A DNA stretch of 64,000 nt from Doris montereyensis (Eukaryota > Mollusca > Gastropoda > Nudibranchia > Dorididae), in contig JAXRKP010000942.1 of the NCBI GenBank assembly GCA_037039925.1, forward strand, positions 60,001-124,000, written 5' to 3'. The position numbers were made by a program, and so were the translations under genes. Below, piece by piece: positions 24,101-37,300 of the stretch (its first letter is position 1; the number at the start of each line of letters is the position of its first letter). The notes under the pieces are model-generated. The model saw only the letters and a program-made list of their open reading frames with translations, was not told the DNA's origin and did not search any database.

Positions 24101-27100
24101 TTGGGAAACTTTTGCCACCAGATGTATTTACAGGTATGCAAATTGTTTCTTATAAATTATTTTGTGGTCTTGCTCAGCTTATTGTAAAATTAAACATATG
24201 TATGTATGCTTATGATTGTCTATTTCTTATATTACTTGATTTTGTGTGTGTCCATATTGTTTTAGATTATGTATTCAAGCATACATAATGTATCGATGTA
24301 GCTGACAAAGATGAAGAGGTTCAATATCTGTGTTTCATAGCCCCCCCCCTCCCTTTTTCTTCCCTGAGATATAGATTTGTGCTAATTTTTATATCGTCGG
24401 TGAAACTGTCTAACCACGTAAATTAACCACGTAAATCTACGATGGGATATGAGATTTGTCCTTAAAATTATCAAACACATGCTTCTTTTGTGTCTATATA
24501 AATATTGGAGACTCTAAACCAATAGAAAAGCATGTGATTTAAGCAAAAATTTTCATTTTTCTCCCAAAGGGCATAGCATAGGGTTTGATTATTTATGACT
24601 TTTTTTTGTTGCTTGTCCTGAAAAAATACGTCAGGCGGACTTAAGCATTTAACAGTTTCACTGACAATAAGACAAAAAATTTTGTGTCAGCCACAAGAAT
24701 AAAAAAAAAACTATTTTTTTCGTACACAGTCAATTGTGAAGATTGTTTTTATAAGGATTGTAATTGTTTATAAAGATAAAATTGCATTTTAATTCATCTT
24801 TTCTCTGAGCATATATTATTTCATATCTACTCTTATGAGATTTATCACTAATGTTGAAACTGCTCATTTTCAACTTCCAGCCAGTAAGGATAGTGAAGGT
24901 ATGAGCACATTCATGAAAAGGTTGTGATTAACTGAATGTCTTGCAGCTGTATCAGTGTAATAAGTAAAGTACATTTCTCATTTTAGATGCGAAAAAAAGC
25001 TCTATTCACTCTTATCATAGATTAGACTATTTTTTAAGAGTTTTTCCATCTGTGTCTATGTGGCGCTGGTTCAGCTTTCAAAGAGTGCCTTAAAATTTTT
25101 CTGTCGTTTATTTATTTATTTATTTTTCCTCTCTTGAAAACAAAAATTCAAATTGATGTAAAATTCTTGTTTGTTTTGTAGAATAGGAAACATGTGTTAT
25201 CCCCTACCTTTGCACCCTTGCCCTATTGTTTGTTGTGATGTGCACATTGTAAGGGTGGTAAGAAAGGAATATTATCCTAAAAAAAACAACATAAAAGAGC
25301 ACCCATTTGCAGTTTTTATTTTATTCATTTGCACCATTTACTTATACTTCTATTCATTTTTACACGTCTGAAAATCAAATTTCCCTCTGGGATGAAATAA
25401 ATTATTTGAATTGAATTTGAACCATACAAGGCATGCTAAGAAATTCCCACCCCATAAAACAGTTTAAACAGTCACATATTATTTTTACAAAGAGCTATCT
25501 ATCCATTTTAGGGGTATTTTTGTCTAGATTTGGTTTTAATTGCGAGAGGAAAGGGGGTGTTGTTTTTGCTTATGATATCCAATTTCATATTTTAATTGTG
25601 CTCCATGTTTGTGAGTGGCTAATTTAGATCTGTTCAGTCATTTTTTCTCACCATTACCATTTGATACAGAATAATCTGCCATGGGAAAATTGAAAACAAA
25701 CCTGAAAAAATTAAAGGGTCTATTGAGGTGTTCAGAGATGTTAATGCAATCGAAGAGGATGGAAATTTAAAATAAAGAGTTTTGTTTTTAATGCGTTTGA
25801 ATGGAGAAAATGTGACCAAAGCCTCATTCCTTGTGTGCACCTGCAATTTTTGAAATAACAAGTTTGCTTTGAAGTTTTGTCAGCTCGCTTGTGGATGTGA
25901 TTGTCCATATTAGATGATATTGATTGCCTCTGATTTCTGATCTTTCTAGCCAATAGTATAATTATTTGAAACATTGTTTTATTTCTGATCTTTCGATAGC
26001 CAATAGTATAATTATTTGAAACATTGTTTTGTCACTGGGAAGAAAATAATTGTAAAGAGTATGATTTGATGTGCTCTTTAAGATGTATCTTCCTGTAAAG
26101 AGATTATTGCATTATTAATTTTTTGAGCTTCAGTTTTAAATGTGCTAGATAAATTGTTGTATCATCCCCCCCCCCCCCCCCTTATCTACCTTGAAATTCC
26201 TCCAATCGGTTTAAAGTTTTTAAAAGTTAATTTGTATTCTAATGATTGTATCAATAAGATATCATATTCATATCACTCCAATGAGAAAGAGTGATAGTTA
26301 TACCATTAAAAGTTGATTGCAGCATTTTGTTTAAACTGTTTTTGGCCCTCAATATATAGAATGGACTTTGATGCCTATGAACTGTTTTCATTATCTCCAT
26401 TCCCCTTCCCCCTCCTTTTATGTTTATAGTTAATATTTTTAAACTACACATATCAAAATTTGTCTGTTTGATTTTAAATATTTGGCAGGCCAGAAGCCTC
26501 ATGATCCGGATGTATTTGATGCCTGGGTTGTTGCCTCTGAGTCTTGTGCTTTTCATCCAATGGGTGCAAAATATTACAGAGATGTCTTGCCAGGTAATCC
26601 ATTAATTTTTTTGGTCTGATCATAACTTTCAGGTCTAGATCAAATTCTTTTGACACTGACAGACCACATATTAATGACATAAATTTGATCAGTAGAGGGG
26701 ATCTAGAGCACCATGTGAAATGGTAAATGTATTGTATTATAGCTTTTGTTTTGGATGAAAGACTAAAGGATTTTTTGATAGATGTAATATTAATATAGAA
26801 TCTAAATTTAATCTCATGCAAAATGGCGTTTACATATGGCAAAGATGAAGGAAGCGAGAATTTTAATTTGAAAGAATTTTTGCAAGACAAAATCAAATGT
26901 GTTATCATAACTAGAAACTGACAGTGAAAGTAAAATGTTTTGGGCTGGTGATTATATGTCGATGGTGTCAGGCACACATGGCTAAGTCGGAAAACACATT
27001 TTCCAGGGAGACAAAAAACTGAATTATTTTCTTGAAAATCAGTTTTAAATCATAATATTTCGCATACATGGGATGTTTGTTCCAATAGGCTAATTATTTT

Positions 27101-30100
27101 TACATGAAATTAATTTATTATAACTTCTTGTACTTGGTCGTCTTGAGACATAAGAAATTGAAGTACTCAGCCATTTGTACTTGATTGACCCTTTCAGCTG
27201 AAAAACTGACTTGGCTGTTTACCCGATTTGAAAAATCTCAATAGTTTGATAAAACATAGTTTTGAAGCATTAGATAATGTCTTCTTCTATTTTTACACAG
27301 TGTAGCTTTAGTTTCTGTTAAGATGAATAGCTATTTTTCTTAAAATTGAAAGTTTGGACGGCCGGTTTGTGCTTGACACCATCGATATGCTCTTTTATTA
27401 AAGAATAAAATGTATTCAATTTCATATGAAATAATTTGTTTTCAAACCTAGGATTTACAAAGTTTGTTTCTTCATGGTTTAAATAATGGAACTGTCACTG
27501 TCTCACTGTCAATGGCTTGTACCTATAATGGAACTGTGATCATACAATGATGCAAATTAATTTTTGATAGACCAGCCAAGTTCATGGTCTGTAAAATAAA
27601 GTCATATCTCTCAGCATACTTACAGGGATTTTTTTCTCTCCGGAGCAATGAGTTGTCATATTGGATATTTTCAAAACAATGTTCTGTACTCTTCCTTCCA
27701 TCAGGTGAAATTTGGAAATCAACAAAGATGGTATCTTTTCACGTGCGATTGTCCCCCGTCCTGATTCCAAGCCTCCAGCATTTTGCATCTTCGAGTATGT
27801 CTATTTTGCTCGACCAGACACCTTGTTTGAAGGTAATTGTGGTGTTATGAACAGTGGCCCATAGAGGTTGATTTAGCGATGGGAGCTTTGGTAAATGAGA
27901 TTTCCAGGTTCTTTTTAAATCCTTTTCAAATTGACTTATTCTTAACCATTATAACACAAAACGAAGTCAGTTTTTAATTTCTTAGCTGTTACGTTGACAG
28001 TGTCCACCATGGTGGTGGCCTCAGCTGCACTTGATAGACCAACAAGTGTAACAGGAATGACAGACAGTTTGTTAAGTGTATGCATATACACATTTTTATT
28101 TTGAATGGGAAATGAATGACTTTTGAATTGGTCTTATCCTCCTCAACAAATGATGAATGGGAAATGAATGACTTCTCTGAGTTTTCATTAGTACTGTCTG
28201 GTCTTATCCTCCTCAACAAATGATGAATGGGAAATGAATGACTTCTCTGAGTTTTCATTAGTACTGTCTGGTCTTATCCTCCTCAACAAATGATGAATGG
28301 GAAATTATTCTGGATCTCAGCTTTCGTTTAGCTCAGTTACCAGACAGCTTTAAAATCATAACTTTTCTTATAACGAATAAAGAAATCTGTTTTTATTGAA
28401 GACAATTTTTGTGGCTGGCAGGTCCTTCTTCCTTCCATTCATTCTATCTTATTTGTGCTCATAGTTGAAGGGGACTGCTGATAGATCCTACTACTGACAT
28501 GTTATTCTGTTTTTACAGTTGTGTGCTATCTTGACATTTCCTCTTGAGCTCATCCAGCGATCGCCACACATGGTGGATTTGATAAATTTACTTAAATCAA
28601 GTCAACCATTACCCACTGTCTGTTGTGGTTTTCTTTCTTGAATTCACATATGGTAGATTAAAGAAATTTATTTAAATAGAATTAACCGTTACACCTGTCT
28701 GTTGTGTTGTTTCTTGAATTCACACATGGTAGATTTAGTAAATTTACTTCAATAGAATCAACCGTTACCGTGTCTGTTGTGGTGTTGTTTCTTGAATTAC
28801 TTCTCAGTTCATTTCAAGGAAAAAGGAAAGACATTTTCAGACTTTATATTTTAAAATTTCTGTCTCTTATAGGACAGATGGTCGCCTCTGTGCGCAGACG
28901 ATGTGGCCGTGAACTTGCCAAAGAGTGGCCTGCGGACGTCGACCTTGTAAGCACCGTCCCAGAGTCTGCCAATCCAGCCGCCATGGAGTATGCGAAAACT
29001 GTGAGTTTCATTGGTCTTCCTTTCAGTGATTTTTTAGTATAAGAGTTAAGACCTTCAACAAATTTAGAAAATCTATAATTCCATTTTATTGAATCCAATA
29101 GGTTTATTGTTGACGGTTTGTTTCTTTTTATATATTGTATATTTATATTATATTATGTTGTCTTTTGTTGGTCACCAAGAAAAAATTGTTTTGGATAGTC
29201 AGTGTAAATCAGAGTATGCAAGGCTAAGAAGCTGTTATGGTATATATATAATGTATATCACTGCATCTAATTCACTTAGCAAAGCGTCCCTCTTAGTTGT
29301 GTTTTCTGTCCTATTGTTTCGTCAGACGTGAAGGGGAATATTGTGGTCCAGAGGTAAGGTATCTGCCTCTGAACCAAAGGGTTGTGGGTTCGTGCCCCGA
29401 TTGGTTGAAAAATTGTCATGGGCATTTCTGACACAACCAGGTAGTTAGATGGGTCGACACATGGTCCAATTGGAGACGGACGATAAAAAGGAGGTTACAC
29501 ATGCAGATCACAGCACTGCATATTAAAGATCCCATGGCTGTTTACAGGCAGTCGGCGCAAAATTAAATATCCTACCAAGAACCCTGAGATTACATTAGTT
29601 GTGGGTGTAAAATAAGTTAAGTTCCTTCAAGGCCGTTACGGCCACAGAGCCTAATTTGATCCCGGTTTTAGCGGGAAGAGGAACAGGTGATAATAATAAT
29701 CACCTCCTGGCCAGGACGCTAATCTGATGCAGGTTTTCATTCCCAGGCTAGGGCTTGTACCCATTTGTACCTGGGTAGAATGGGGGAAAAGTGTGTTAAG
29801 AGTCTTTCCCTAGGAACACAACAGCAGACATAGCTTTGCTAGGATACGATCTTTAGACCTGATGATACCCAGTCTGGCAGCTGAACTGCTCCGCCACAAA
29901 TGCCACAATTGTGGATGTGGGTAAAATCAAATAAAAATTCTGCAAGGGTTGTCTGTTTTGAGATACCGGTATATGGGGGGAAAACATGAATTTACATGTA
30001 TATGCTGTAAAATGCTTTCCTTTGACTTTCCTGCATTTATATTCCTTCTCAGTTGAATATTCCGTATATGGAAGTGTTGAGTAAGAACAGATATGTGGGA

Positions 30101-33100
30101 AGAACTTTCATTCAGAACTCGACTCTTAGCCTTAGAAAACTTGGTGTGATTAAAAAGTTTGGCCCTCTTGTGGACAGTTATAAAGACAAAAAAATTGTGA
30201 TTGTCGATGACTCTATTGTGAGAGGAAACACCATGGGTGCTGTTGTAAGGATGTTGAAACACAGTGGTGCCAAAGAGGTAAAATTTGTGACTAGAATACA
30301 AGAAAAGATTGTGTTATATTCATTTTGAATTCTGCATTGACTATGATTGTGGAAAGGAAAAAATGCACAGCATACATTGCTTTAGTTTTTAATTGGTCAA
30401 ATCATTTTATTTGTTGGTTAGATGAGCGTGTGACTTTTTAAGAATTTTTATTTTGTACATGTGCTTTTTATTTAGATACATATTCAGGTATGGGGGTTTT
30501 CCCGGATTTCCGGGATTTTTGACACAGAGGAGCATCTCCGTGTTTTTGTGTCTTTTTTTAACACACACACAAGCACCAGCCGTCCGGAAAATATATAGGG
30601 TCAAGTCTAATCAGGACGGATGTGTGAAACAGAGAGAGAGACAGAGAGTCCTTATGATCTCATTCAATGAGAGAGAGAGACAAGAGGGGAAAAGGGAAAG
30701 AAAGAAAGAGTAAAATCAGTAATACTAGTAAGCCTAGTAATAGTAGTAGTGGCACCGGTAGTACGAGTAGTACATCTACAGACCTTTAGCATTCAAGCTG
30801 TCAAGTTTAATCGTGGGCTTTTTTCTTGTTTTCTAGAATTATGCCTCATTTACTATTTTATGATTGGTTTGCCTTTTTTTAAAGCCCGTACAGGCTGGAT
30901 TTTTTCTTGTATGTAAGGTCTACAATATAAGAAATGAAACCGTGCCTCGGTAAATGGTGAACGTGGAAAAATGTGCAAAGATGCCTACCATTGAGTACTT
31001 AGATAAGCACACGGGGTGTGAACTGCCAGAGGGACCTAACTTTGCCCTTCTACTTACGTTTCTCATCATCACCATCGTTTTCTTTTCTTCCTCTTTCTGT
31101 TTTTCTTTTGACATCACATTGTGTGATGCTTGAGATAGTGCTTAGATGTACTAGATTCTAGATATTTCTCGTTTGTTGTCTGTCGAAGGGTTATACCTGA
31201 AACGTCACCTGTTTGTTTTGTCTTTATTAGTGGAGTTGTCACTTGTTGTCATATTTCACCTTTGACTTCACTCCACTGTGGTTCCTTCATATTACTTAAG
31301 GCTAGTCACATATGCTTGGTAGAAAGTTTCGGGCTTGGCTTGATCTAATAAAGTGAAACTACTTTGATTTGAGCTTTTCTTTTAATATCCGAGACTCAAT
31401 TCCAACTTGGGTGGATAGCGGGTGCTACTGGTAGGTTCTTCATCTTTCCTTTTACTCTTTTATATAATCTTTAATCTTGCTGTTTTCTCTCACCTGAGAT
31501 CAATGTATATGTTGGGGGGGGGGGGGGGGGGGGATTCAATAAAACAAACACGACTGTAAAGGAGATAAACTCAACACATGTTGACATTAAAAAGAACCCT
31601 ATTTTTTAGCTTGGATTGTGATTTTTTGATTCCAGGAGTGGCAAGTCTGCATCTTTTAGTATTGCATTATAGGTAGCCAGTGTTGAGATATATATAGAGG
31701 GGGGGGCATACTTGAAGAGAACATTAGGGTATGTTGTAGTTGTAGTAAAATATTTTGGAGGGAAGTAAAGTGACTGCAAAGTAAAAAGCCATGGAAGAAA
31801 GTGAGTAAGAAAACATGAAAAATATGATGGAAATTAAGATAAAGTAAAAGAAGAGATGATTCACTTGTTTTCGTATGTTCTTGGGCTGTTTTTTTAAATT
31901 GTATTTGTGTGTATGTGTGTTTGAGTAATTATTTGGCCCTAACATTCCATGTTCCAAAAATCACAGTACGTGTTCTTTTCCAGAGTCGTCTTCGAAAGTT
32001 CAAGGCGGGTATATCATTATATGTATTACTTTGGATCGGTTTGGTTTTGGATAAGCAGGGGATTGGCCCACTGTACCCTAGGTAGATGCTGCCACCTTGT
32101 TATTGTCTGTCAGGGTTAACTCCCTTAGCCTTTGGTCAATCAAGACCCGCCTGCAAGGCAGCAGGAGATTCGTGGAGGGCGGGACCCCCTAATCCCCGTA
32201 CAGGTGCTTACCTGTCCACTGCCAGGGCAAGCAAAACTACTACTCTTAAATGTTTTTTGCCTCACATTATTTGAAATCTACGTTAATAAATTCTCACTAC
32301 TGACCTGTAAGCATTATCGATTACATGAAAAAATTTAAATTCTCAAACTTTAAATTGTATCATTTTGGTGCAAATTCACCAAATTTTTCATACCTAAACC
32401 TTCGTGCAGTTAGGAAGTACTTTTTCATTTAGATTGCTTTTATTGCGTAGTCTAGTCAGTTAAAGTTCTTTACAATTCAATCCACTTGTCAAGAACTTTG
32501 CTTTCTGAACGTTGTGAATTTTGAATTTTAACTTCAATTTTCAAGAAATAAATTTTAATTCGTATGCTCTGAAGTAACTGATTGTTCTCATCATTGACTT
32601 TCGATTTGGCATTATAGCTCATTGATACATAATTTAGTATACAATGTGAACCATACTGATTTTTTTTATGAGCCCTTCTTGGTAAGTTTCATTGTTTACA
32701 TCTTTCATTCACCTTGTTTATTCCACTCAATTCATTCAGAAATGGCCATCCGTGATAGGTAGGGTAAATTTCAATTAAAATTAGTCAAAGGAACTAGCCT
32801 TCAATGATTAATTTCACTGATCTCTCATTTACTTTATATCATTTACTTGATGTTTTGCTGGTGCTTTTTCTCTTTCCAGGTTCATATTCGCGTGGCTTCC
32901 CACCAATCAAATATCCATGTTTTATGGGAATCAATATCCCGACCAGTTCTGAACTCATTGCCAGTCGCATTTCAATAGATGAAATTGCAACAGAGTTTGG
33001 TAAGAATAAAAGTTGGCTTTTATCGCATACCTAAGAAATGCTTTTGCAAGTTAAATAATGGTTTTGTGAAGTGTGTCTTTTCACTCAAAGGTTAGAAATT

Positions 33101-33868
33101 ATTTTTAAAATGTGCTATTTTCTTTCTTGTGTTTTTTTTGTTTTGTAACATTTCTACCTGATTTTAGATTGGTTAAAAGGATTATTGAGGTGTGGTACAG
33201 TCGTTGGTATTTTCTAATTTTGGGTTATCAATTTTGTTTTTTTCTGTATGGATGGAGATAGCACGATGAATTTATTTTAGTGGATTCAAATTGATCCCAA
33301 TTTGGTTACAAAAGTGTGTAATTTGTTGGCAGTACATTTGGCTTGAAATAAACTACATATAATCTTTGGTAGGTGATATTTAAGGATGTTTTGGTTAAAG
33401 AAAGTTTGCTGTAAATTTTTAAGAAATCTGCCTAAACTTATTTTAAGTTGAAGCCTAGGTTACTGTGCTGATGTGTTGACATTGTCTGTAGAACAAAAAA
33501 ATGTATTAAAGACTTTTGTTTCAGTGCTAAAAAATATATACTAATTTTCATATTTTGAGGTTAGCAGGTCTAGGCAAAGTCAAAGGACCCATATTATAGA
33601 ATTCCTTTCCATTAGTTTCACTTTAATGGTACTATTACACTGCCTGTGTCTTAACTCCGTTGAGTGGCATCAACATTCAGCTTTGATTCTTGTAAGTCAT
33701 TTTCTTACTCTCTTCTTTTTCTGAATAGGTGCAGATAGTGTGAAATATTTGTCACTTGAAGGTCTCAAGAGGGCAGTTGAAGAAGGTCTACAAGACTCCA
33801 AAGAAGAGACGGGGCATTGCACTGCCTGTCTGAATGGAGAATATCCCGTTAAAAGACTTGAGTGGTGA
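21200..33868 (+). CDS. PPAT: PPAT: amidophosphoribosyltransferase
   Basis: Catalyses PRPP plus glutamine to phosphoribosylamine, the committed step of purine synthesis. Twelve exons: 21200-21358, 22410-22546, 22891-23023, 23309-23421, 23994-24133, 24881-24898, 26489-26593, 27705-27832, 28873-29000, 30053-30277, 32880-32999 and 33729-33868. They total about 513 codons, close to the animal enzyme. N-terminal Ntn glutaminase: [14 protein letters not shown] (nucleophile Cys after a short propeptide), [29 protein letters not shown]. PRTase: [11 protein letters not shown] and the PRPP loop [13 protein letters not shown]. Fe-S ligand cysteines are kept in [20 protein letters not shown] and GHCTACLNG, the last near the C-terminus. 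Start: ATG 21209 needs a small indel before ECGVFG, whereas ATG 21240 is in frame. Single-base losses are inferred at 22989-22991, 27711-27715 and 32899-32901. Splice sites are all GT-AG. The gene is divergent to PAICS. Confidence 0.97.
25933..26030. repeat. Tandem duplication, about 49 bp twice
   Basis: ATTTCTGATCTTTC then AGCCAATAGTATAATTATTT and GAAACATTGTTTT occurs twice back to back, differing by two bases (GA) in the second copy. It lies in a PPAT intron and looks recent. Confidence 0.9.
28102..28310. repeat. 70-bp tandem repeat, about 2.6 units
   Basis: GGTCTTATCCTCCTCAACAA begins units at 28130, 28200 and 28270, an exact 70-bp period with essentially no divergence. A partial word GAATGGGAAATGAATGAC precedes it at 28102. 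It lies in a PPAT intron. Confidence 0.93.
28567..28800. repeat. Diverged tandem repeat, about 3 units of 75-90 bp
   Basis: CACATGGTGGATTTGATAAA, CACATATGGTAGATTAAAG and CACACATGGTAGATTTAG open three units, each continuing with AAATTTA, TCAACCGTTAC-like and CTGTCTGTTGTG-like words. Divergence between units is clear, so this array is older than the 70-bp repeat nearby. It lies in the same PPAT intron. Confidence 0.85.
29335..29610 (+). repeat. tRNA-derived SINE, family A
   Basis: Head: GTGGTCCAGAGGTAAGG (A box) and GTGGGTTCGTGCCCCG (B box), 29344-29400. The body has GGTCCAATTGGAGACGGACG and ATTAAAGATCCCATGG, and the 3' end is TTAGTTGTGGGTGTAAAAT near 29596. It is the clearest plus-strand copy, in a PPAT intron, and is followed directly by a family B SINE. 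Confidence 0.85.
29620..29905 (-). repeat. tRNA-derived SINE, family B
   Basis: Contains CACCTCCTGGCCAGGACG, CCATTTGTACCTGGGTAGAA and the head near 29890-29840 (on the minus strand GGCGGAGCAGTTCAGCTGCC). Opposite orientation to the family A SINE it abuts. A second family A 3' end (GTGGATGTGGGTAAAATC) follows at 29908-29930, which suggests nested insertion. Confidence 0.78.
31515..31533. repeat. Poly-G tract
   Basis: A run of about 19 G bases in a PPAT intron. Similar poly-G or poly-C runs occur at 1499-1512, 26166-26181 and 17312-17321. These are places where consensus length is least reliable. Confidence 0.9.
31932..32236 (-). mobile_element. LINE 5'-end fragment (same family as 49520-49890 and 63390-63705)
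   Basis: Shares CATTCCATGTTCCAAAAATC, CCCACTGTACCCTAGGTAGA and CAGGGTTAACTCCCTTAGCC with the 5' regions of the two longer copies. In those copies it lies upstream of the endonuclease domain, so it is the presumed 5' UTR. Only this module is present here, which is unusual because LINE copies normally lose the 5' end. Confidence 0.75.
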
Positions 33869-34900
33869 AACTAATGCGTTACAGTCCATGACAAGGGTCC
33901 ATTATGTATACGAGTATGTGACGGAAAGTGGGGTGTCATTTAGTAATAGATAAAAGCAAAAATCAAATTTTCTGAAATCTCGCTTTGAAAATGGATATTT
34001 GGCATTTATAAAACTTTCCTTAATCTACTTGATTCTAAGAACAAGTTCATTCTCTTATCACGATAGGTAGGGAGTGATCACGGTCACTGTGAAGTTGGGC
34101 AATTCTTTTGTTGAAAAACCAATCTCATCGATGTATATAAAGTAAACAGGTAGCACGATGCATGATTTTATTCTCAAAATGTTGTTACCATCACTTAAAA
34201 AATTATCGTAATTGCCACTCTACCTATTTGTCACAAGGTCATAATACTCATGTTGTACATATGTATATAAATGATTTGGCATTAATTATTATGAGAAGGT
34301 TTTGTAAACAATTTTTAACCTACTCGCTCAACATCCTTACAAGGAATACATGGTTGTCTCGTTTTAACTGGAATCTCACAACGTTCATATCAAACAAGCT
34401 CAAATTGTTCTTGAAGCCATTGAAAGTCCGCTACAGTAGTACTTGAGCGTTTGAACCTCTGACACTTTGGGATGTAAAACGGGTTTCAAATTGAATCTCT
34501 TGACCACTTGCTTCTTCACACTCATCGTTGTTGCATGTTTCTAAACAGCTAGATCCATTTTCTCGAGACACAAAAATTTGTTTGAATAGTTACCTCAAAA
34601 GATGTACGGTTTTTGAAGAGAACAAAGCTCCTGAAATGGATGTTCTCGGTGTGTATGCAGCCAAAATATTAACATGTTTGATTGAAAGTATAAAAACAGA
34701 TTAATTTGGATACATCACAGAAATTTGTATTTCTAAATGACAACCAATTCATGAGGATTTAAAAAATCCCGCTTATTTGGATTGAAGAACTTTTGGATGA
34801 TCTTAATCTAATGGGGAAGAGTATCATAAAAGAATGATAATCAGAGGGCAGGATAGACTTTCAAGTGTTGTAAATGTTTGAACTGAATATGTGGAATATC
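33869..34900. other. PPAT 3' flank, nothing recognised
   Basis: AT-rich sequence after the PPAT stop, with no conserved frame longer than about 90 codons and no family match. The plus-strand open frame at 34162-34446 has ordinary composition but no recognisable motif. Confidence 0.4.
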
Positions 34901-34904
34901 CTCA

Positions 34905-35560
34905 GTGGAGGGCTCTTAACATATCCTGCGTACCGTCAAGTTAGGATTTCCCAAGTTCAAGGCCATCTGCATTATTTTACGCTCTCTGAAGTTTCTTGAT
35001 TTGTTTTCATTTGTGAGACCCGCTAATAATGAATTGCAATCGTCAAGTCGTGACAAAATCAGGAATGGCACCATTGTTTTTATGGAATCATTGGAAAGAA
35101 AGGATTTCATTCGTGATATATTTATGAGCTAAAAATTAACAATCTTTATTATGTGATTTATTTGAAAGTTCATTGAAAGACTACTGTCGAGAAAGACGCC
35201 CACAATTTTTGCTTTTCCAGAAAAAGGAGTGCTTATATCTGTAATGGAGATAGATGCTATGTCAATCATTTTGAGAATTGACTCGGAGGAACGAAGAAGA
35301 ACTTCAGTTTTATTGTTGTTAAATTTCAACTTATTTCTTTTTATCCATGGTTTGACATATTGACACCCATTTTCAGTGTCCATCACAAGAGATGGAAGAT
35401 CTGACGGATGATGTCTTTTAAAAATTTATGATCATCAGTGTACATATGATAGTTTACACAATGCCATCTTATAACTTCACAACGTATAAAGAGTGTCAAG
35501 AACTGAGCCTTGTGGGACACCAGATTGCTTCAAATGCTTAAAAAATAAAAAAAGAAGCCT
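34905..35560 (-). mobile_element. Jockey/CR1-type LINE reverse-transcriptase fragment
   Basis: Minus strand, in order: SGVPQGSVLDTLYTL near 35515, a TDDHK remnant of the YADD box, then WIKRNKLKFNNNKTEVLL, VGVFLDSSLSMNFQINHI and ILSRLDDCNSLLAGLTNE down to about 34990. These are successive landmarks of the palm and thumb in Jockey-like reverse transcriptases. Stops and frame changes show it is dead. Confidence 0.88.
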
Positions 35561-36884
35561 ATTGTAGAATGTCTGGTGCCAATCAATGTGTAATATCACA
35601 ATGGTCCAGCTCAATCACCCCTGTTAGCAATATATAGCTATTTCTAAAATTTTGAAAATGAAAAAAGAAAAAACCTATCATATCAACATAAGCAGAAATC
35701 CTATAGATTCTATTAGCCCATGGTAAATTGGACCTAGATCAAAACTTGGAGTGACTTACAACAACAGTTTATTGAGTAATGTGAACACAAACAAATAGCT
35801 TACCTTGTGGTCGTAAGATGCAAAAACATTCACAAAATCATGGTACAGACTTTCGATTAGTCTCATTTTGCCAGTCTTTTGGTAGACCATGGCTCATGAT
35901 AATGCAGGACAAATGCAAGCTTCGGTTATCCCAAGATTAAACCTTAAGAAACATGCAACAACGTTATGTATTTTAGTATTTTTATGTTTCAGGTTTACAC
36001 TTTATGCCATAGCTGTTTTTTTGTGCTCTTCCAACCTGAATTGTCCCGAAGTGGTGCCTGACAATTTTTTTGTTGTCTTTTAAAAAACATTTCTTTTCAT
36101 CACATAGAAGGCATTATATATTATCTAAATATTGTGAAGCAAATTTTATTTTTATTTTTAAGTTTGTTTGTCTCAGGTTGTGGGGGATGGGGTGTTGTTT
36201 TGCAAATTTCTATTTATTATTTCTTTCTTTTTGTTATTTTTAATTTTACCCTTTTTAAGATAAAAAAACCCATCTTGAGTTTGTTTTTTGTTTTGTTTTT
36301 GTCTGTCAAATGCAAAACCATCTTCCTTTTGTCAAAATGTTGTAGATATTACAGAGGGTAAAATTGAAAAGTGGATTATACATAAATGTTCATTTTTTAG
36401 TAGAGCTCATAAGACATTATATAGCATTCAATGGATTTCATCGATAAGCCTTCATTTTGTTGCTTTTTATCTTTGTAATTGACAAGATGTGCCAGTCCCA
36501 CCACACAGGAATGACCATCTCTTTAAAGTCAGTATTTGAAAAGGCAGCTGATTTTTGTTGTTTTTTTTTGTTTTTATTGTCTATTTTACCTGACTACTGT
36601 ATGTGCAACTAACTGGTGTTAAGTATGCTTTGCTGACTTATTTGAAACGGTCTTAGATGTATACATCAGTTCAATTTAGGGCAATCTTGGAATTATTTTT
36701 AAACAAACATCAGATAAATGAAAGATAAATAATCTTTAGATAGTGTCCCTCCGGGTTGCAATCTCATCAGCTTAACATTATATCATCTGCAATCGGCTTT
36801 TTCTCTTTAGATCTTTAACTAGCCGGTATAATTTGTGATTGACCTGCATTTTCCACAATACCTTTGTCCTAGTAATATGCACCT

Positions 36885-37300
36885 CTGCTTGCAATAAGTA
36901 GTCAAAGGCGCCCAATTTTTCCGTTCATAACAGCACGAGTCGCGGCTTTAGCTAAGGTCATCTTCACCTTGTCCCCTCTCCTCTCCAGCATAATCTTAAA
37001 ATTCTGCCTAGTTTGTAATGGGTGTGGGCAACAAGTTCCTGCAAATAATGAGGTGAAGTACTATGAAGGCAGTTATAAGCGTGACAGAGTATCTTAAAAT
37101 CAACCCTATACATAACGGGTAGCCAGTGAAGTTTTTAAGGATAGGTGTTGTTATATGATCATGCTTGTTGGATAGGGTGGTTAAACTTGCAGCTTTATTT
37201 TGTATTTTTTTCAATCTGCCAAAGGCATTACAATAATCTAGTCTACTCAGAATAAAAGCTCACACTAGCATTTTTGTCGTCTCCTCATCCAAATGATGTC
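36885..37300 (-). mobile_element. Second Jockey/CR1-type LINE C-terminal fragment
   Basis: Minus strand: VCAFILSRLDYCNAFGRL, then KKIQNKAASLTTLSNKHDHI and KNFTGYPLCIGL, the usual 'SRLDYCN ... QN.AA..., hIT P.L..LHWLPv' order. It repeats the SRLDyCN region present at about 35030, so it is a separate insertion and not a continuation. Confidence 0.85.

Noticed and set aside
31140..31300. GAAGGGTTATACCTGAAACGTC, reminiscent of Penelope-like element ends
   Set aside because: No polymerase or endonuclease residues nearby and no second copy in the window; too short to call.
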